A DNA stretch of 64,000 bases from JBOGOC01 sp050747525. GTDB taxonomy: Bacteria > Acidobacteriota > Polarisedimenticolia > JACPZX01 > DASXTC01. Below, piece by piece: positions 52,430 to 61,273 of the stretch; position 1 is the stretch's first letter, and each line of letters starts with the position of its first letter. Below the pieces are notes generated by a model, which did not search any database, was not told the DNA's origin, and saw only the letters and a list, made by a program, of their open reading frames with translations. The position numbers and the translations under genes were made by a program. The stretch covers positions 8,573-72,572 of the forward strand of contig JBOGOC010000056.1 in the NCBI GenBank assembly GCA_050747525.1, read 5' to 3'.

Positions 52430-54033
52430 CAGGTGTCTGCCTGCACGACGTTGTCGGCCACCAGCAGCGCCGCCAGAACGGCGGCCAGCAGGCCTACGGC
52501 TGGGGTCCTCAGGCCGTCGTCCCACCACGACAGGATCACGATCGCCAGAAGGCCCACCGCCATGCCGTGCCTGAGAGCGGCTTCGCCGGGCAAGCCCCGC
52601 GGCTCTCCGTGCGCGACCAGGCCGGCCAGCACGTGACGCCTCACCAGTCCGGCGCATCCCCAGAGGGCGAGGATCAGGCCGGCCGGACCGGTCTCCAGGA
52701 GCAGGCGCGAGAGACCATCCGGATCGGGGAGGAGGGAAGGGGCCCCCAGCCTCAGGTCGCCGTAGGTCCCCAGACCGGCTCCCAGAAACGGGTATGCGGC
52801 CGACACGTCGAGCGTGGCCTTCCATCCGCCGGCCATGGAAGCCAGCGTCCACGCCGGCTCCGGCTCGGCCTCGTGGACGGACCGATCCGGCTGCCAGGCT
52901 CCCAGCAGCAGGAGCGTCACGGCGCCCGCCGTCAGGGCCGCGGCGCGCGCCAGCGCCATGCCGCGCCGGCCGTATCCTCCCGCGATCATGCAGGCGCCGC
53001 CGTACAGCAGGGCCGACGTGGCGAGCGACAGGATGGCCCCCCTGGAGACCGGCGTCATCAGGGCGCCCAGCATCGCGAGCGACGTGAACCCGCTCAGGCC
53101 TATGCGGGCGATCGGCTCGCCCTGACTCAGCAGGCCGGCCAGACGCCCCTCTCCCGCCGGCACCGCGGACCAGACCGGAGCTCTCAGCCGGGCCAGCCAC
53201 CAGGCGAGCATCCCCAGGGTCAGCGGCAGCGCCATCACCATGTAGGCGGCGAACGCGCGTCCGGACAGAAACGGCCCCACGGGAGACGCTCCCTCGGGGA
53301 CGGGATAGAAGCCGTAGAGAGGGCCCATCCCAGCGATGCGCTGTACCACGCTCATCACGGCGAGCCCCAGCCCCACCAGGATGACGATCCAGCTGAGGCG
53401 CTCAATCTGATGCCGGCTCCTCATCGTGTGCAGCGCGACCAGGAACGCCAGGAGCGCCGCGGCCAGAGTCATCCAGCCCAAGGCGGTCCGGTGGGGATGA
53501 ATCGACAGCGGCCTCCTTCCCGACGAGGCAGGAGGCGGCTGGACCTGGCTGGACGGCAGGGAGGCCCACTCGGCGATCTGTCCGGTGTCGCGCCCGGTGA
53601 GCCACGGCTCGAACATGCTGAAGTCGACGGTCCTTCCCTCCGCGTAGCCGGGAAGGGCGCGGCCGAACACCTGGCCCGCGCCGGGAGAGACGACGCGGGC
53701 CACGGAGGAAGGCACGGGGATCATCTGCGCCATCACCACCGCCAGCAGCAGGATCACCGGGAGGCCCAGGCCCGTCCGGACGAACCTGTACCCTGCCAGA
53801 GTGAAGGTTCCCGGGTCCGCGGAAGGGACCTGCGCCCGGCGGGACGGAGGCCGCGTCCAGATCAGCCGGACGAGCCACAGCGTGGCGGCCACGACGAGCG
53901 CCGCCTGCACGAGAGCCTGCGACCAGGCGTGCACGGCGCCGAAGGCCAGGGGCGCGAACACCAGCAAGGCGATCAGCAGTCCTTCCAGGACGAGATCGAC
54001 GACGACCTGGAAGGTGGCTTCCGCCCGGGGCAT
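52429..54033 (-). CDS. O-antigen ligase/polymerase-like membrane protein
   Basis: 534 residues with about ten or more membrane helices. The segment PVSRGAILSLATSALL and the later PFLGAGLGTYGDL are typical of the Wzy/WaaL family. A large loop rich in Pro and Ser (near residues 125-175) faces one side. It would polymerise or ligate lipid-linked oligosaccharides in the periplasmic leaflet. The gene lies four bases after the epimerase gene and is coupled to the TPR partner. Confidence 0.85.
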   Translation of the reverse strand: MPRAEATFQVVVDLVLEGLLIALLVFAPLAFGAVHAWSQALVQAALVVAATLWLVRLIWTRPPSRRAQVPSADPGTFTLAGYRFVRTGLGLPVILLLAVVMAQMIPVPSSVARVVSPGAGQVFGRALPGYAEGRTVDFSMFEPWLTGRDTGQIAEWASLPSSQVQPPPASSGRRPLSIHPHRTALGWMTLAAALLAFLVALHTMRSRHQIERLSWIVILVGLGLAVMSVVQRIAGMGPLYGFYPVPEGASPVGPFLSGRAFAAYMVMALPLTLGMLAWWLARLRAPVWSAVPAGEGRLAGLLSQGEPIARIGLSGFTSLAMLGALMTPVSRGAILSLATSALLYGGACMIAGGYGRRGMALARAAALTAGAVTLLLLGAWQPDRSVHEAEPEPAWTLASMAGGWKATLDVSAAYPFLGAGLGTYGDLRLGAPSLLPDPDGLSRLLLETGPAGLILALWGCAGLVRRHVLAGLVAHGEPRGLPGEAALRHGMAVGLLAIVILSWWDDGLRTPAVGLLAAVLAALLVADNVVQADT

Positions 54034-54037
54034 CTTC

Positions 54038-54991
54038 TCAGGACTTCTTGCGGAACCACGCGGCCGTGCGGGCCAGTCCCTCGTCGAGGTCCACGGCGGG
54101 CGTGAAGCCGAGCCTGCTCGCGGCCAGGGAGACGTCGGCCAGCGAGTGCATCACGTCGCCCGGGCGAGGCGCGGTGTGCGCGGGGGCCAGGCTCGATCCG
54201 AGCAGCGCGTTGATCCGGCTCACCAGCTCCAGCAGGCTGACGCGTTGTCCGCAGGCGACGTTGTAGGCCCCTCCGAACGCCTGCTCCCCGCACCGGACGG
54301 CCGCCATGTTGGCGTCCACGGCGTTGCTCACGAAGGTGAAGTCGCGCGTCTGCTGCCCGTCACCATAGATGGTGGGACGCTGGCCGCGGGCCATGGTGTT
54401 GAGGAAGTTGGGCACGACGGCCGCGTACTCGGAAGCGGGGTCCTGGCGCGGCCCGAACACGTTGAAGTAGCGCAGCCCGATGGTGGGCAGGCGGTAGATG
54501 CGCGTGAAGGCGCGGGCGTACAGCTCGGCGGCCAGCTTGGAGATGGCGTACGGAGAGAGCGGCTCGGGTGGCATGTCCTCTCTCTTGGGAAGGGTGGGGC
54601 TCTCGCCGTAGACCGACGAAGACGACGCGTACACGAACCGGCTCACCTTGGCGTCGCGGGCCGCCACCAGCAGGTTGAGCGTTCCGGTGACGTTGGCTTC
54701 GTTGCTGGCGGCCGGATCGGCCACCGATCGCGGCACCGAGGGGATGGCCGCCTGGTGGAACACGATGTCCACGTCCTTCATCATCCTGCGGGCCACCGCC
54801 GCGTCCGTGATGTCGCCCGGGATCACCTCCAGCCTTCCCCAACGATCCGAGGCCGGGACGAACTCGAGGTTCTCTTGCCGCCCGGTGGAGAAGTCGTCCA
54901 CCACCCTGACGTCGCTCCCCTCGGACAGGAGCCGCTCAGTGATATGAGAGCCGATGAAGCCCGCGCCGCCGGTGACCAGGTGTAGTGCCAT
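54038..54991 (-). CDS. UDP-GlcNAc/GalNAc-type 4-epimerase (GalE-like)
   Basis: 317 residues. VTGGAGFIGSHITERL, HQAAIPSVPRSVADP, ASSSSVYGESPTLPK, catalytic YAISK, and LRYFNVFGPRQDP with AAVVPNF match the WbpP/Gne-type epimerases, which interconvert UDP-GlcNAc and UDP-GalNAc (or their uronates). ATG 54991 is chosen because it gives the classic MALHLVTGG start. It lies 12 bases after ugd and is part of the coupled minus-strand operon. Confidence 0.87.
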   Translation of the reverse strand: MALHLVTGGAGFIGSHITERLLSEGSDVRVVDDFSTGRQENLEFVPASDRWGRLEVIPGDITDAAVARRMMKDVDIVFHQAAIPSVPRSVADPAASNEANVTGTLNLLVAARDAKVSRFVYASSSSVYGESPTLPKREDMPPEPLSPYAISKLAAELYARAFTRIYRLPTIGLRYFNVFGPRQDPASEYAAVVPNFLNTMARGQRPTIYGDGQQTRDFTFVSNAVDANMAAVRCGEQAFGGAYNVACGQRVSLLELVSRINALLGSSLAPAHTAPRPGDVMHSLADVSLAASRLGFTPAVDLDEGLARTAAWFRKKS

Positions 54992-55002
54992 GGGGTCTCT
55001 CC

Positions 55003-56316
55003 TCAGCGTACCGTGGGCCGCCCCACGCAGCGGTAGGTGAACCCGAGCCGCGCCATGTCGGCCGGCTCGTAGATGTTGCGCATGTCCATGACGACGGGAG
55101 CACGCATCAGCCCCCGCAGCCTGTTGAGATCCAGGGCGCGGAACTGGTTCCACTCGGTGGCCAGCACCAGCAGGTCGCTCCCTTCGGCCGTCGAGTACTC
55201 GTCCTGGCAGTAGGTGATCTTCCCGAGCTCCGCCCGCGCGTTGTCCATGGCGATCGGATCGTACGCGCGCACGGTGAAACCCATCTCCAGCAGTCCCTGA
55301 ATCACCCGGATGGCGGGCGATTCACGGATGTCGTCGGTGTTCGGCTTGAAGGAGAGTCCCAGCACGGCGGCCACCTTCCCCCGCGGCGCCGGGACCACTT
55401 CCCGCACCTTCTCCATCATCACCGCGGGCTGCCGGTCGTTCACCTCGATCACGGCGTCGACGATCCTCATCTCGCCTCCGGCGGCCACGGCCAGGCCGCG
55501 CAGAGCCAAGGTGTCCTTGGGAAAGCACGACCCGCCGTAGCCGGGGCCGGGGTGCAGGAACTTGCGCCCGATGCGATTGTCGAGCCCCATGGCCCGGGCC
55601 ACGTCGTGGACGTCGGCCCCCAGCCGGTCGCACAGATTGGCGATCTCGTTGATGAAGGAGATCTTCGTGGCCAGGAAGGCGTTGGAGGCGTACTTGATCA
55701 TCTCGGCCGAGATGACGTCGGTGAGCACGAAAGGCGTCTCGATCAGGTACAGCGGCCTGTAGAGGTCCTTCAGGATGGCCGCGGCCTGCGAGTCCTCGGT
55801 CCCCACCACCACCCGGTTGGGGCGCATGAAGTCCTCCACCGCGGAGCCTTCGCGAAGGAACTCGGGGTTCGAGGCCACGCTGAAGGGGATCGACGGGGAG
55901 GGCCTGTTCTCCTCCACGATCCGGCGGATCAGCGAGCCGGTGCCCATGGGCACGGTGCTCTTGGTCACGATGACCTTGTACTCGCGCAGCAGCCTGCCCA
56001 GCCCGGCGGCCACTTCCTTGACGAACTTGAGGTCGGCGTTGCCGTTCTCGTCGGGAGGCGTCCCCACCGCGATGAACACGACCAGGGATCGTCCCACCGC
56101 TTCGTCCAGCCGGGTGGTGAAGGCCAGGCGTCCCTGCTTCATGTTCTTCTGGACGATCTCCTCCAGGCCGGGCTCGTAGATGGGGAGAATCCCCTTCTGC
56201 AGATTGCCGATCTTCTTCTCGTCCGTGTCGATGCACGTCACGCTCACGCCCAGCTCCGCAAAGCAGGCACCGGTCACGAGCCCGACGTACCCCGTTCCGA
56301 TCACCGCGATGTTCAT
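55003..56316 (-). CDS. ugd: UDP-glucose 6-dehydrogenase
   Basis: 437 residues. VIGTGYVGLVTGACFAELG, STVPMGTG, NPEFLREGSAVEDF, KYASNAFLATKISFINE, the catalytic Cys in GPGYGGSCFPKDT and FKPNTDDIRESPA are the UGD signatures. It makes UDP-glucuronate, the precursor for the UDP-xylose synthase and the UDP-glucuronate 4-epimerase in this locus. Confidence 0.94.
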   Translation of the reverse strand: MNIAVIGTGYVGLVTGACFAELGVSVTCIDTDEKKIGNLQKGILPIYEPGLEEIVQKNMKQGRLAFTTRLDEAVGRSLVVFIAVGTPPDENGNADLKFVKEVAAGLGRLLREYKVIVTKSTVPMGTGSLIRRIVEENRPSPSIPFSVASNPEFLREGSAVEDFMRPNRVVVGTEDSQAAAILKDLYRPLYLIETPFVLTDVISAEMIKYASNAFLATKISFINEIANLCDRLGADVHDVARAMGLDNRIGRKFLHPGPGYGGSCFPKDTLALRGLAVAAGGEMRIVDAVIEVNDRQPAVMMEKVREVVPAPRGKVAAVLGLSFKPNTDDIRESPAIRVIQGLLEMGFTVRAYDPIAMDNARAELGKITYCQDEYSTAEGSDLLVLATEWNQFRALDLNRLRGLMRAPVVMDMRNIYEPADMARLGFTYRCVGRPTVR

Positions 56317-56322
56317 GCCGCC

Positions 56323-57012
56323 TCAGTCGACGAATCGGTACTTGATGATGGTGCAGATGGCGCTCACGCCGTCCTTCCAGCCTATCTTCTTTCCCTCGGC
56401 GTAGTCGCGGCCGTGGTAGGAGATCGGCACCTCGTAGACGCGCCACCCTGCCCGGGCCACTTTCTGTGTGACTTCCGGCTCGAAACCGAAGCGGTCCGAG
56501 CGCAGCGTCATGCCTTGCAGCACCTCACGGCGGAAGACCTTGTAGCAGGTCTCCATGTCCGTGAGGTTCAGGTTCGACATCATGTTGGAGAGCAGGGTCA
56601 GGAACCGGTTCCCCACATAGTGCCAGAACAGGTGCACCCGGTGCGCGCCGCTCAGAAACCGCGATCCATAGACCACGTCCGCGTGCCCGTCCAGGATCGG
56701 CTTGAGCAGGACGGGATACTCCTGCGGGTTGTACTCCATGTCCGCGTCCTGCACCAGCACCACGTCGCCGGTGGCCCGCGCAAACCCGGTGCGCAGCGCC
56801 GCCCCCTTGCCCCGGTTGCGATCGTGAAACAGAACGTTCACGCCCGGCAGGGTGAGCGTCTCCAACTCCTTGCGCGTGCCGTCTCTCGAGCAGTCGTCCA
56901 CGACGATCAACTCCATGTCGATGCCGTCCATCGTCACCGAGAGCACTCGCTCGATGATCGCCCTGATGGTCGCCTTCTCGTTGTACACCGGAATGACGAT
57001 GGAAAGCCTCAA
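56323..57012 (-). CDS. Dolichol-phosphate-mannose-synthase-like glycosyltransferase (GT2)
   Basis: About 229 residues. IVIPVYNEKATIRAIIERV, VVDDCSRDGT, RNRGKGAALRTGF and the DAD motif in VQDADMEYNPQEYP identify a DPM1-type GT2, which links a sugar to polyprenyl phosphate at the inner leaflet. No C-terminal membrane helices. I chose the TTG at 57012, overlapping the upstream epimerase stop as TTGA with GGAGG ten bases upstream; a GTG at 57039 is an alternative. Confidence 0.88.
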   Translation of the reverse strand: MRLSIVIPVYNEKATIRAIIERVLSVTMDGIDMELIVVDDCSRDGTRKELETLTLPGVNVLFHDRNRGKGAALRTGFARATGDVVLVQDADMEYNPQEYPVLLKPILDGHADVVYGSRFLSGAHRVHLFWHYVGNRFLTLLSNMMSNLNLTDMETCYKVFRREVLQGMTLRSDRFGFEPEVTQKVARAGWRVYEVPISYHGRDYAEGKKIGWKDGVSAICTIIKYRFVD

Positions 57013-57974
57013 GCGGCCGCCACCTCCTGCCGGAGCCACGTCGTGAACCTGGCGATTCCCTCTTCGATGGGGACCCGGGGGTCGTATCCGAGATCACGGC
57101 GCGCCCGGGTGATGTCGGCGCAGGTCATCTTCACGTCGCCGGGCTGCTCGGGCAGGCTCTCCACGCGCGCGCGCACGCCCAGATTCTCTTCCAGCAGCTG
57201 GATGAGGTACGCGAGGCTGACCCGCTTCGACTCGCCCAGGTTGTAGATCCCGTAGCCCTTCACCTTGTCGAGAGCCTTCTCCAGGCCGTCCAAGATGTCC
57301 TCGATGTACGTGTAGTCGCGCTCCGTCCGCCCGTCGCCGAAGCGCGGAAGAGGCTTTCCCTCCATCATGAGCCGGGCGAACTTGTGGATGGCCATCTCCG
57401 GCCGCTGCCGCGGGCCGTACACCGTGAAGAACCTCAGGCAGAACACGTTCAGGCCGGACAGATGATGATGTGTGTAGCACTGCAGCTCGTTGGCCGCCTT
57501 GGTGGCCGCGTAGGGCGACACCGGGCGGTCCACGCGCGCGTCCTCGGAGAACGGCACCTCCGTGGAGTTGCCGTAGACCGAGGAGGACGACCCGAAGATC
57601 ATCTTCGAGACCCCGTGGGCCCTGCAGGCCTCCAGGATGAGCCCCGTCCCGCGCACGTTCACGTCGTCGTACAGCGCCGGATCCTCGATGGACGGCCTCA
57701 CCCCGGCGCGCGCCGCCAGGTGGACCACCGCATCGAGCGGGCGGGACGAGAACACCGTGTCCAGCAGCGAGCGGTCACGGATGTCCCCTTCCACCAGATC
57801 CAGCCGGTCCGGATGAGCGGCCAGGGCCCTGGCCAGGTTCCGCCGCTTGAGGCGCGGGTCGTAGAACGTGTCGAAGTTGTCGAGCACCGTGACGCGTTCG
57901 CCCCGCTCCAGCAGGCGCTCCACCAGGTGGGAGCCGATGAACCCCGCGCCGCCCGTCACCAGAATCCGCTTCAT
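57009..57974 (-). CDS. UDP-glucuronate 4-epimerase-like protein
   Basis: 321 residues. VTGGAGFIGSHLVERL, NFDTFYDPRLKRRNL (typical of UDP-glucuronate epimerases), HLAARAGVRPSIEDP, GSSSSVYGNS, catalytic YAATK and FFTVYGPRQRPEMAIHKF. It would convert UDP-glucuronate to UDP-galacturonate. ATG 57974 overlaps the stop of the upstream dehydrogenase (TGATG). Related 4-epimerases cannot be excluded. Confidence 0.88.
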   Translation of the reverse strand: MKRILVTGGAGFIGSHLVERLLERGERVTVLDNFDTFYDPRLKRRNLARALAAHPDRLDLVEGDIRDRSLLDTVFSSRPLDAVVHLAARAGVRPSIEDPALYDDVNVRGTGLILEACRAHGVSKMIFGSSSSVYGNSTEVPFSEDARVDRPVSPYAATKAANELQCYTHHHLSGLNVFCLRFFTVYGPRQRPEMAIHKFARLMMEGKPLPRFGDGRTERDYTYIEDILDGLEKALDKVKGYGIYNLGESKRVSLAYLIQLLEENLGVRARVESLPEQPGDVKMTCADITRARRDLGYDPRVPIEEGIARFTTWLRQEVAAA

Positions 57975-59296
57975 CAGAGTTTCGTCACCTTGTTGCGCCC
58001 CCTGCGCAGGGCGCGCGTCGCGTTGCGCGTGTCCACCACGCAACGTGAGTTGTCCACCAGCATCTGGTAGTCCACGCCGGAATGATCCGTCACGATGACG
58101 GCACAGTCATAGGCCTTGACGCGTGCGGCGGTCAGCGGAACCGACCGCTGCAGGCCGTTGCCTCCACCCGCTCCCGCCGGCAGCGACGGCACGAACGGGT
58201 CATGATAGTCCACGCGGGCGCCGCGGGCCCGCAGCAGCTTCATCACATCCAGAGCCGGCGACTCGCGCGTGTCGGACGTGTCCTTCTTGTACGCCGTGCC
58301 CAGGACGAGCAGGCGCGAGCCTGAGACCGACTTGCGCTGATCGTTGAGCGCATCCACCACCTTGGACAGCACGTAGTGGGGCATGGAGCCGTTGATCTCG
58401 GCCGCCAGCTCGATGAACCGGGCCTGGTAGTCGAGCGTGCGCAGCTTCCACGACAAGTAGTGCGGGTCGATGGGAATGCAGTGCCCGCCCAGGCCCGGCC
58501 CCGGATAAAAGGGCATGAAGCCGAACGGCTTGGTGGCGGCCCCTTCGATGATCTCCCACACCTCCAGGCCGAGCCGGTCGCAGATCAGCGCGATCTCGTT
58601 GACCAGGGCGATGTTCACGCTGCGGAAAGTGTTCTCCAGCAGCTTGATCATCTCCGCGGCCCGCGACGAGGAGACCGGCACCACGGACTGCACGGCCTGC
58701 GAGTACAGCAGCGCCGCCATCTGCCCGCAGGCCGCGGTGATGCCACCCACCACCTTGGGCGTGTTCTTCGTGTTCCACGATGTGTTGCCCGGATCCACCC
58801 GCTCGGGTGAGAAGGCCAGGTAGAAGTCGCGGCCCGCCTTCAGCCCGTTGTCGGACAGACGGGGCAGCATGATCTCCTCCGTGGTGCCCGGGTAGGTCGT
58901 GCTCTCCAGAATCACGAGCATGCCCCGGTGCAGCCTCTGGGCCACCTCCTCGAGCGCGGAGACGATGTAGGAGATGTCCGGGTCGCGGGTCTTGCGCAGC
59001 GGCGTGGGCACGCAGATGATCACGCAGTCCGACTTGCGCAGGACCTCGAAGTCGGTCCCCGCGGACAGACGCCTGGCCTTGAGCTGCTCTCTCACGTCGG
59101 CGTCGGTCACGTCGCCGATGTACGACCTGCCGGCGTTGATGTCGCGCACCTTGCGCGCGTCCAGATCGATGCCGTCCACGCGAAAGCCCGCCTTGGCGAA
59201 CTCCACCGCCAGGGGCAGGCCGACGTAGCCCATGCCGATGATGCCCACCCGCGCCTGACGATCACGGATCCTGGCTTTGAGGGTGCTGCCGTCCAC
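57974..59296 (-). CDS. UDP-N-acetylglucosamine 6-dehydrogenase-like (WbpA/WecC family)
   Basis: 440 residues. IIGMGYVGLPLAVEFAKAGF, VPTPLRKTRDPDISYI, ESTTYPGTTEEI, the catalytic Cys in GPGLGGHCIPIDPHYLSWK and YKKDTSDTRESPA place it in the WbpA-type branch, which oxidises UDP-GlcNAc to the uronate. The GHCIPIDP form separates it from the UGD at 55.0-56.3 kb. GTG start abuts the mlaD-like stop. Confidence 0.9.
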   Translation of the reverse strand: MDGSTLKARIRDRQARVGIIGMGYVGLPLAVEFAKAGFRVDGIDLDARKVRDINAGRSYIGDVTDADVREQLKARRLSAGTDFEVLRKSDCVIICVPTPLRKTRDPDISYIVSALEEVAQRLHRGMLVILESTTYPGTTEEIMLPRLSDNGLKAGRDFYLAFSPERVDPGNTSWNTKNTPKVVGGITAACGQMAALLYSQAVQSVVPVSSSRAAEMIKLLENTFRSVNIALVNEIALICDRLGLEVWEIIEGAATKPFGFMPFYPGPGLGGHCIPIDPHYLSWKLRTLDYQARFIELAAEINGSMPHYVLSKVVDALNDQRKSVSGSRLLVLGTAYKKDTSDTRESPALDVMKLLRARGARVDYHDPFVPSLPAGAGGGNGLQRSVPLTAARVKAYDCAVIVTDHSGVDYQMLVDNSRCVVDTRNATRALRRGRNKVTKL

Positions 59297-60517
59297 TCAC
59301 TTCTCTCCCTGGGCGTCTCCCGGCGCCCCGGCGTCCGGCTGGTTGCCTGGCTGTTCGCCCTTCTTCTTTTTCTCCTGCTCCTGCTGCATCTTCTCCTGCT
59401 CCTTGAGCTGGTGCTTCTCGCCTTCCTCGCGCGAGTTGCGGATGAACCACGACAATATGCGGCTCTGCTGCACCCCGCGCACCACGTTGCGCAGGTCCTC
59501 GATGAGGGCGGGGTCGTTGATCAGCGTTCCCAGGGAGCCGTCCCCGCGGTTCAGCTTCTTCGTGACCTCCTCGAGGTTCGCCGAGATGTTGCGGATGTTG
59601 TCCATCACCTCGCCGGCCCACTTCTCGTCGCGCATCAGCCGCCCCATCAGGCCCTTCCCCTGCTTCATCTCGGCGGTGAAGTCCTGCAGGTTGGCCGAGG
59701 CCTGCCGGATGTCGTCCAGCGAAGCCGCCACCCGGCCGTTGGGATCCATGAGCTCCTGGATCGGCGAGCCGTCCGTCATGGCCTTGTCGAGCAGCTGCTC
59801 CATGCGGCCCAGGGACGTCTGGATCGAGGTCAGCGAAGAGCGGGCGAACTCGTCATCCTTGAGGAGCCGCCCCACCAGGCCGTGTCCCTTGTCGATCTCC
59901 TCCATGGCGCGCCGGCCGATGCGCGCGGACTCCGCGATGTCGGCGAAGGTCTGCGATCCGAAATTGGGATCCATGAGCATCCGCCCTACCACCCCCTGCT
60001 GATTCATGGTCTGCTCGAGGATGATGCGCACGTTGGCCGAGATGCTCTTGATGTCGTCGGCCAGATCGGCCGAAAGCTCTCCCAGCTTCTCCATGCCGAA
60101 GGTCGGGGGGACCGGGATGCGCGAGCCGGGCGGCAGGGGCTCCTTGCCCGGGGTACCGGGCGTCAGCTCGACGTATTTCTCTCCTCCCAGCAGGGTCAGG
60201 ATCTTCACCGTGGCCAGCGTGTCCTCGCGGATGCGGTGCTTGTGCGCCTCGTCCACCGAGAGGCCCACCGTGATGTTCGTGTTGTTGGGATCGGACGAGA
60301 AGTCCACCGAATTGACCGTGCCCACCTGCACGCCCGCCAGCCTCACGGGAGAGCCCGACTGCAGGCCGTTGGCCTCCAAGACCTCGATCCGGTAGCCCAC
60401 CTTGCGCACCCAGACCTTCTGTTCGCTGCCGATGGAGAACACGCCGATGGTGAAGATGAAGGCCGCCACCAGCACCACGATCCCCACGGTCAGATCGCGC
60501 CCGAGCGTCTTTTTCAT
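59297..60517 (-). CDS. mlaD: MCE/MlaD-family lipid transport protein with four helical repeats
   Basis: 406 residues. One N-terminal membrane helix (about residues 10-30) is followed by an MCE domain (VLEANGLQSGSPVRLAGVQVGTV, LTLLGGEKYVELTPG). The long C-terminal region carries four similar units: GVVGRMLMDPNF, GLVGRLLKDDEF, GLMGRLMRDEKW and GSLGTLINDPAL, and a Lys/Glu/Gln-rich tail. It forms the periplasmic part of a phospholipid transporter with the MlaF and MlaE proteins next to it. The GTG-initiated sugar dehydrogenase follows without a gap. Confidence 0.9.
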   Translation of the reverse strand: MKKTLGRDLTVGIVVLVAAFIFTIGVFSIGSEQKVWVRKVGYRIEVLEANGLQSGSPVRLAGVQVGTVNSVDFSSDPNNTNITVGLSVDEAHKHRIREDTLATVKILTLLGGEKYVELTPGTPGKEPLPPGSRIPVPPTFGMEKLGELSADLADDIKSISANVRIILEQTMNQQGVVGRMLMDPNFGSQTFADIAESARIGRRAMEEIDKGHGLVGRLLKDDEFARSSLTSIQTSLGRMEQLLDKAMTDGSPIQELMDPNGRVAASLDDIRQASANLQDFTAEMKQGKGLMGRLMRDEKWAGEVMDNIRNISANLEEVTKKLNRGDGSLGTLINDPALIEDLRNVVRGVQQSRILSWFIRNSREEGEKHQLKEQEKMQQEQEKKKKGEQPGNQPDAGAPGDAQGEK

Positions 60518-61266
60518 GGGAGCCCCTCGACATGCCCCACGCTGAGAAACTCCTTCAGCCGGGGGTTGGTCGTGCGCTTGGCCTGCTCCAGATCGCCCAC
60601 GAAATCCATGCGGCCGTCGTAGAGGAAGGCGATCCGGTCGCCCACCTTGAATGCGCTCTGGATGTCGTGCGTGACCACCACCGACGTGACCCCCAGCGCC
60701 CGCTGGAGGCTCCGGATCAGGTCATTGATGGCGTCCGCAGTGATGGGATCCAGCCCGGTGGTCGGCTCGTCGTACAGGATGCCCCGGGGCGACAGCGCGA
60801 TCGCGCGGGCGAGCGCCACCCGCTTGCGCATGCCCCCGGACAGATCCGAAGGGGCCAGCGGCTCCACGTCCTCCCCCAGCTCGACCAGGCCCAGGACCTC
60901 GCGGACCCGCCCCTCGATGGCCGCCTCGTCCATGTCCGTGTGCTCCCTCAGGCCGTAGGCCACGTTCTCGAACACGTCCATCGAATCGAAGAGGGCTCCA
61001 CCCTGGAAGAGCATGCCCACCTTGCGACGCACGGGCATCAGCTCGTCCTCCGAGAACCCGCTGATCTCGGTGCCGTCCACCCAGACCTCTCCGTCATCCG
61101 GCTTGTGCAGCCCGATGGTGTGGCGGATCAGGACCGACTTGCCGGACCCGGAGCCTCCCAGGATCACGACCGTCTCCCCCCGGGCGATGGCCAGATCGAT
61201 TCCGGAGAGGACTTCCTTGCCGCCGAATGACTTGAAGAGGCCCTTGTAGACAATGAAGTCCTCCAC
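60514..61266 (-). CDS. mlaF: MlaF-type ABC transporter ATPase
   Basis: 250 residues. Walker A LGGSGSGKSVLIRH, Q-loop FQGGALFDSM, signature SDLSGGMRKRVALARAIA, Walker B LYDEPTTGLDP and switch VVVTHDIQSAFKV are intact; the GGALFDS form is typical of MlaF. It powers the lipid transporter with MlaE and MlaD. The start lies seven bases after mlaE, and the stop overlaps mlaD as ATGA. Confidence 0.93.
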   Translation of the reverse strand: MEDFIVYKGLFKSFGGKEVLSGIDLAIARGETVVILGGSGSGKSVLIRHTIGLHKPDDGEVWVDGTEISGFSEDELMPVRRKVGMLFQGGALFDSMDVFENVAYGLREHTDMDEAAIEGRVREVLGLVELGEDVEPLAPSDLSGGMRKRVALARAIALSPRGILYDEPTTGLDPITADAINDLIRSLQRALGVTSVVVTHDIQSAFKVGDRIAFLYDGRMDFVGDLEQAKRTTNPRLKEFLSVGHVEGLP

Positions 61267-61273
61267 GCACGCC

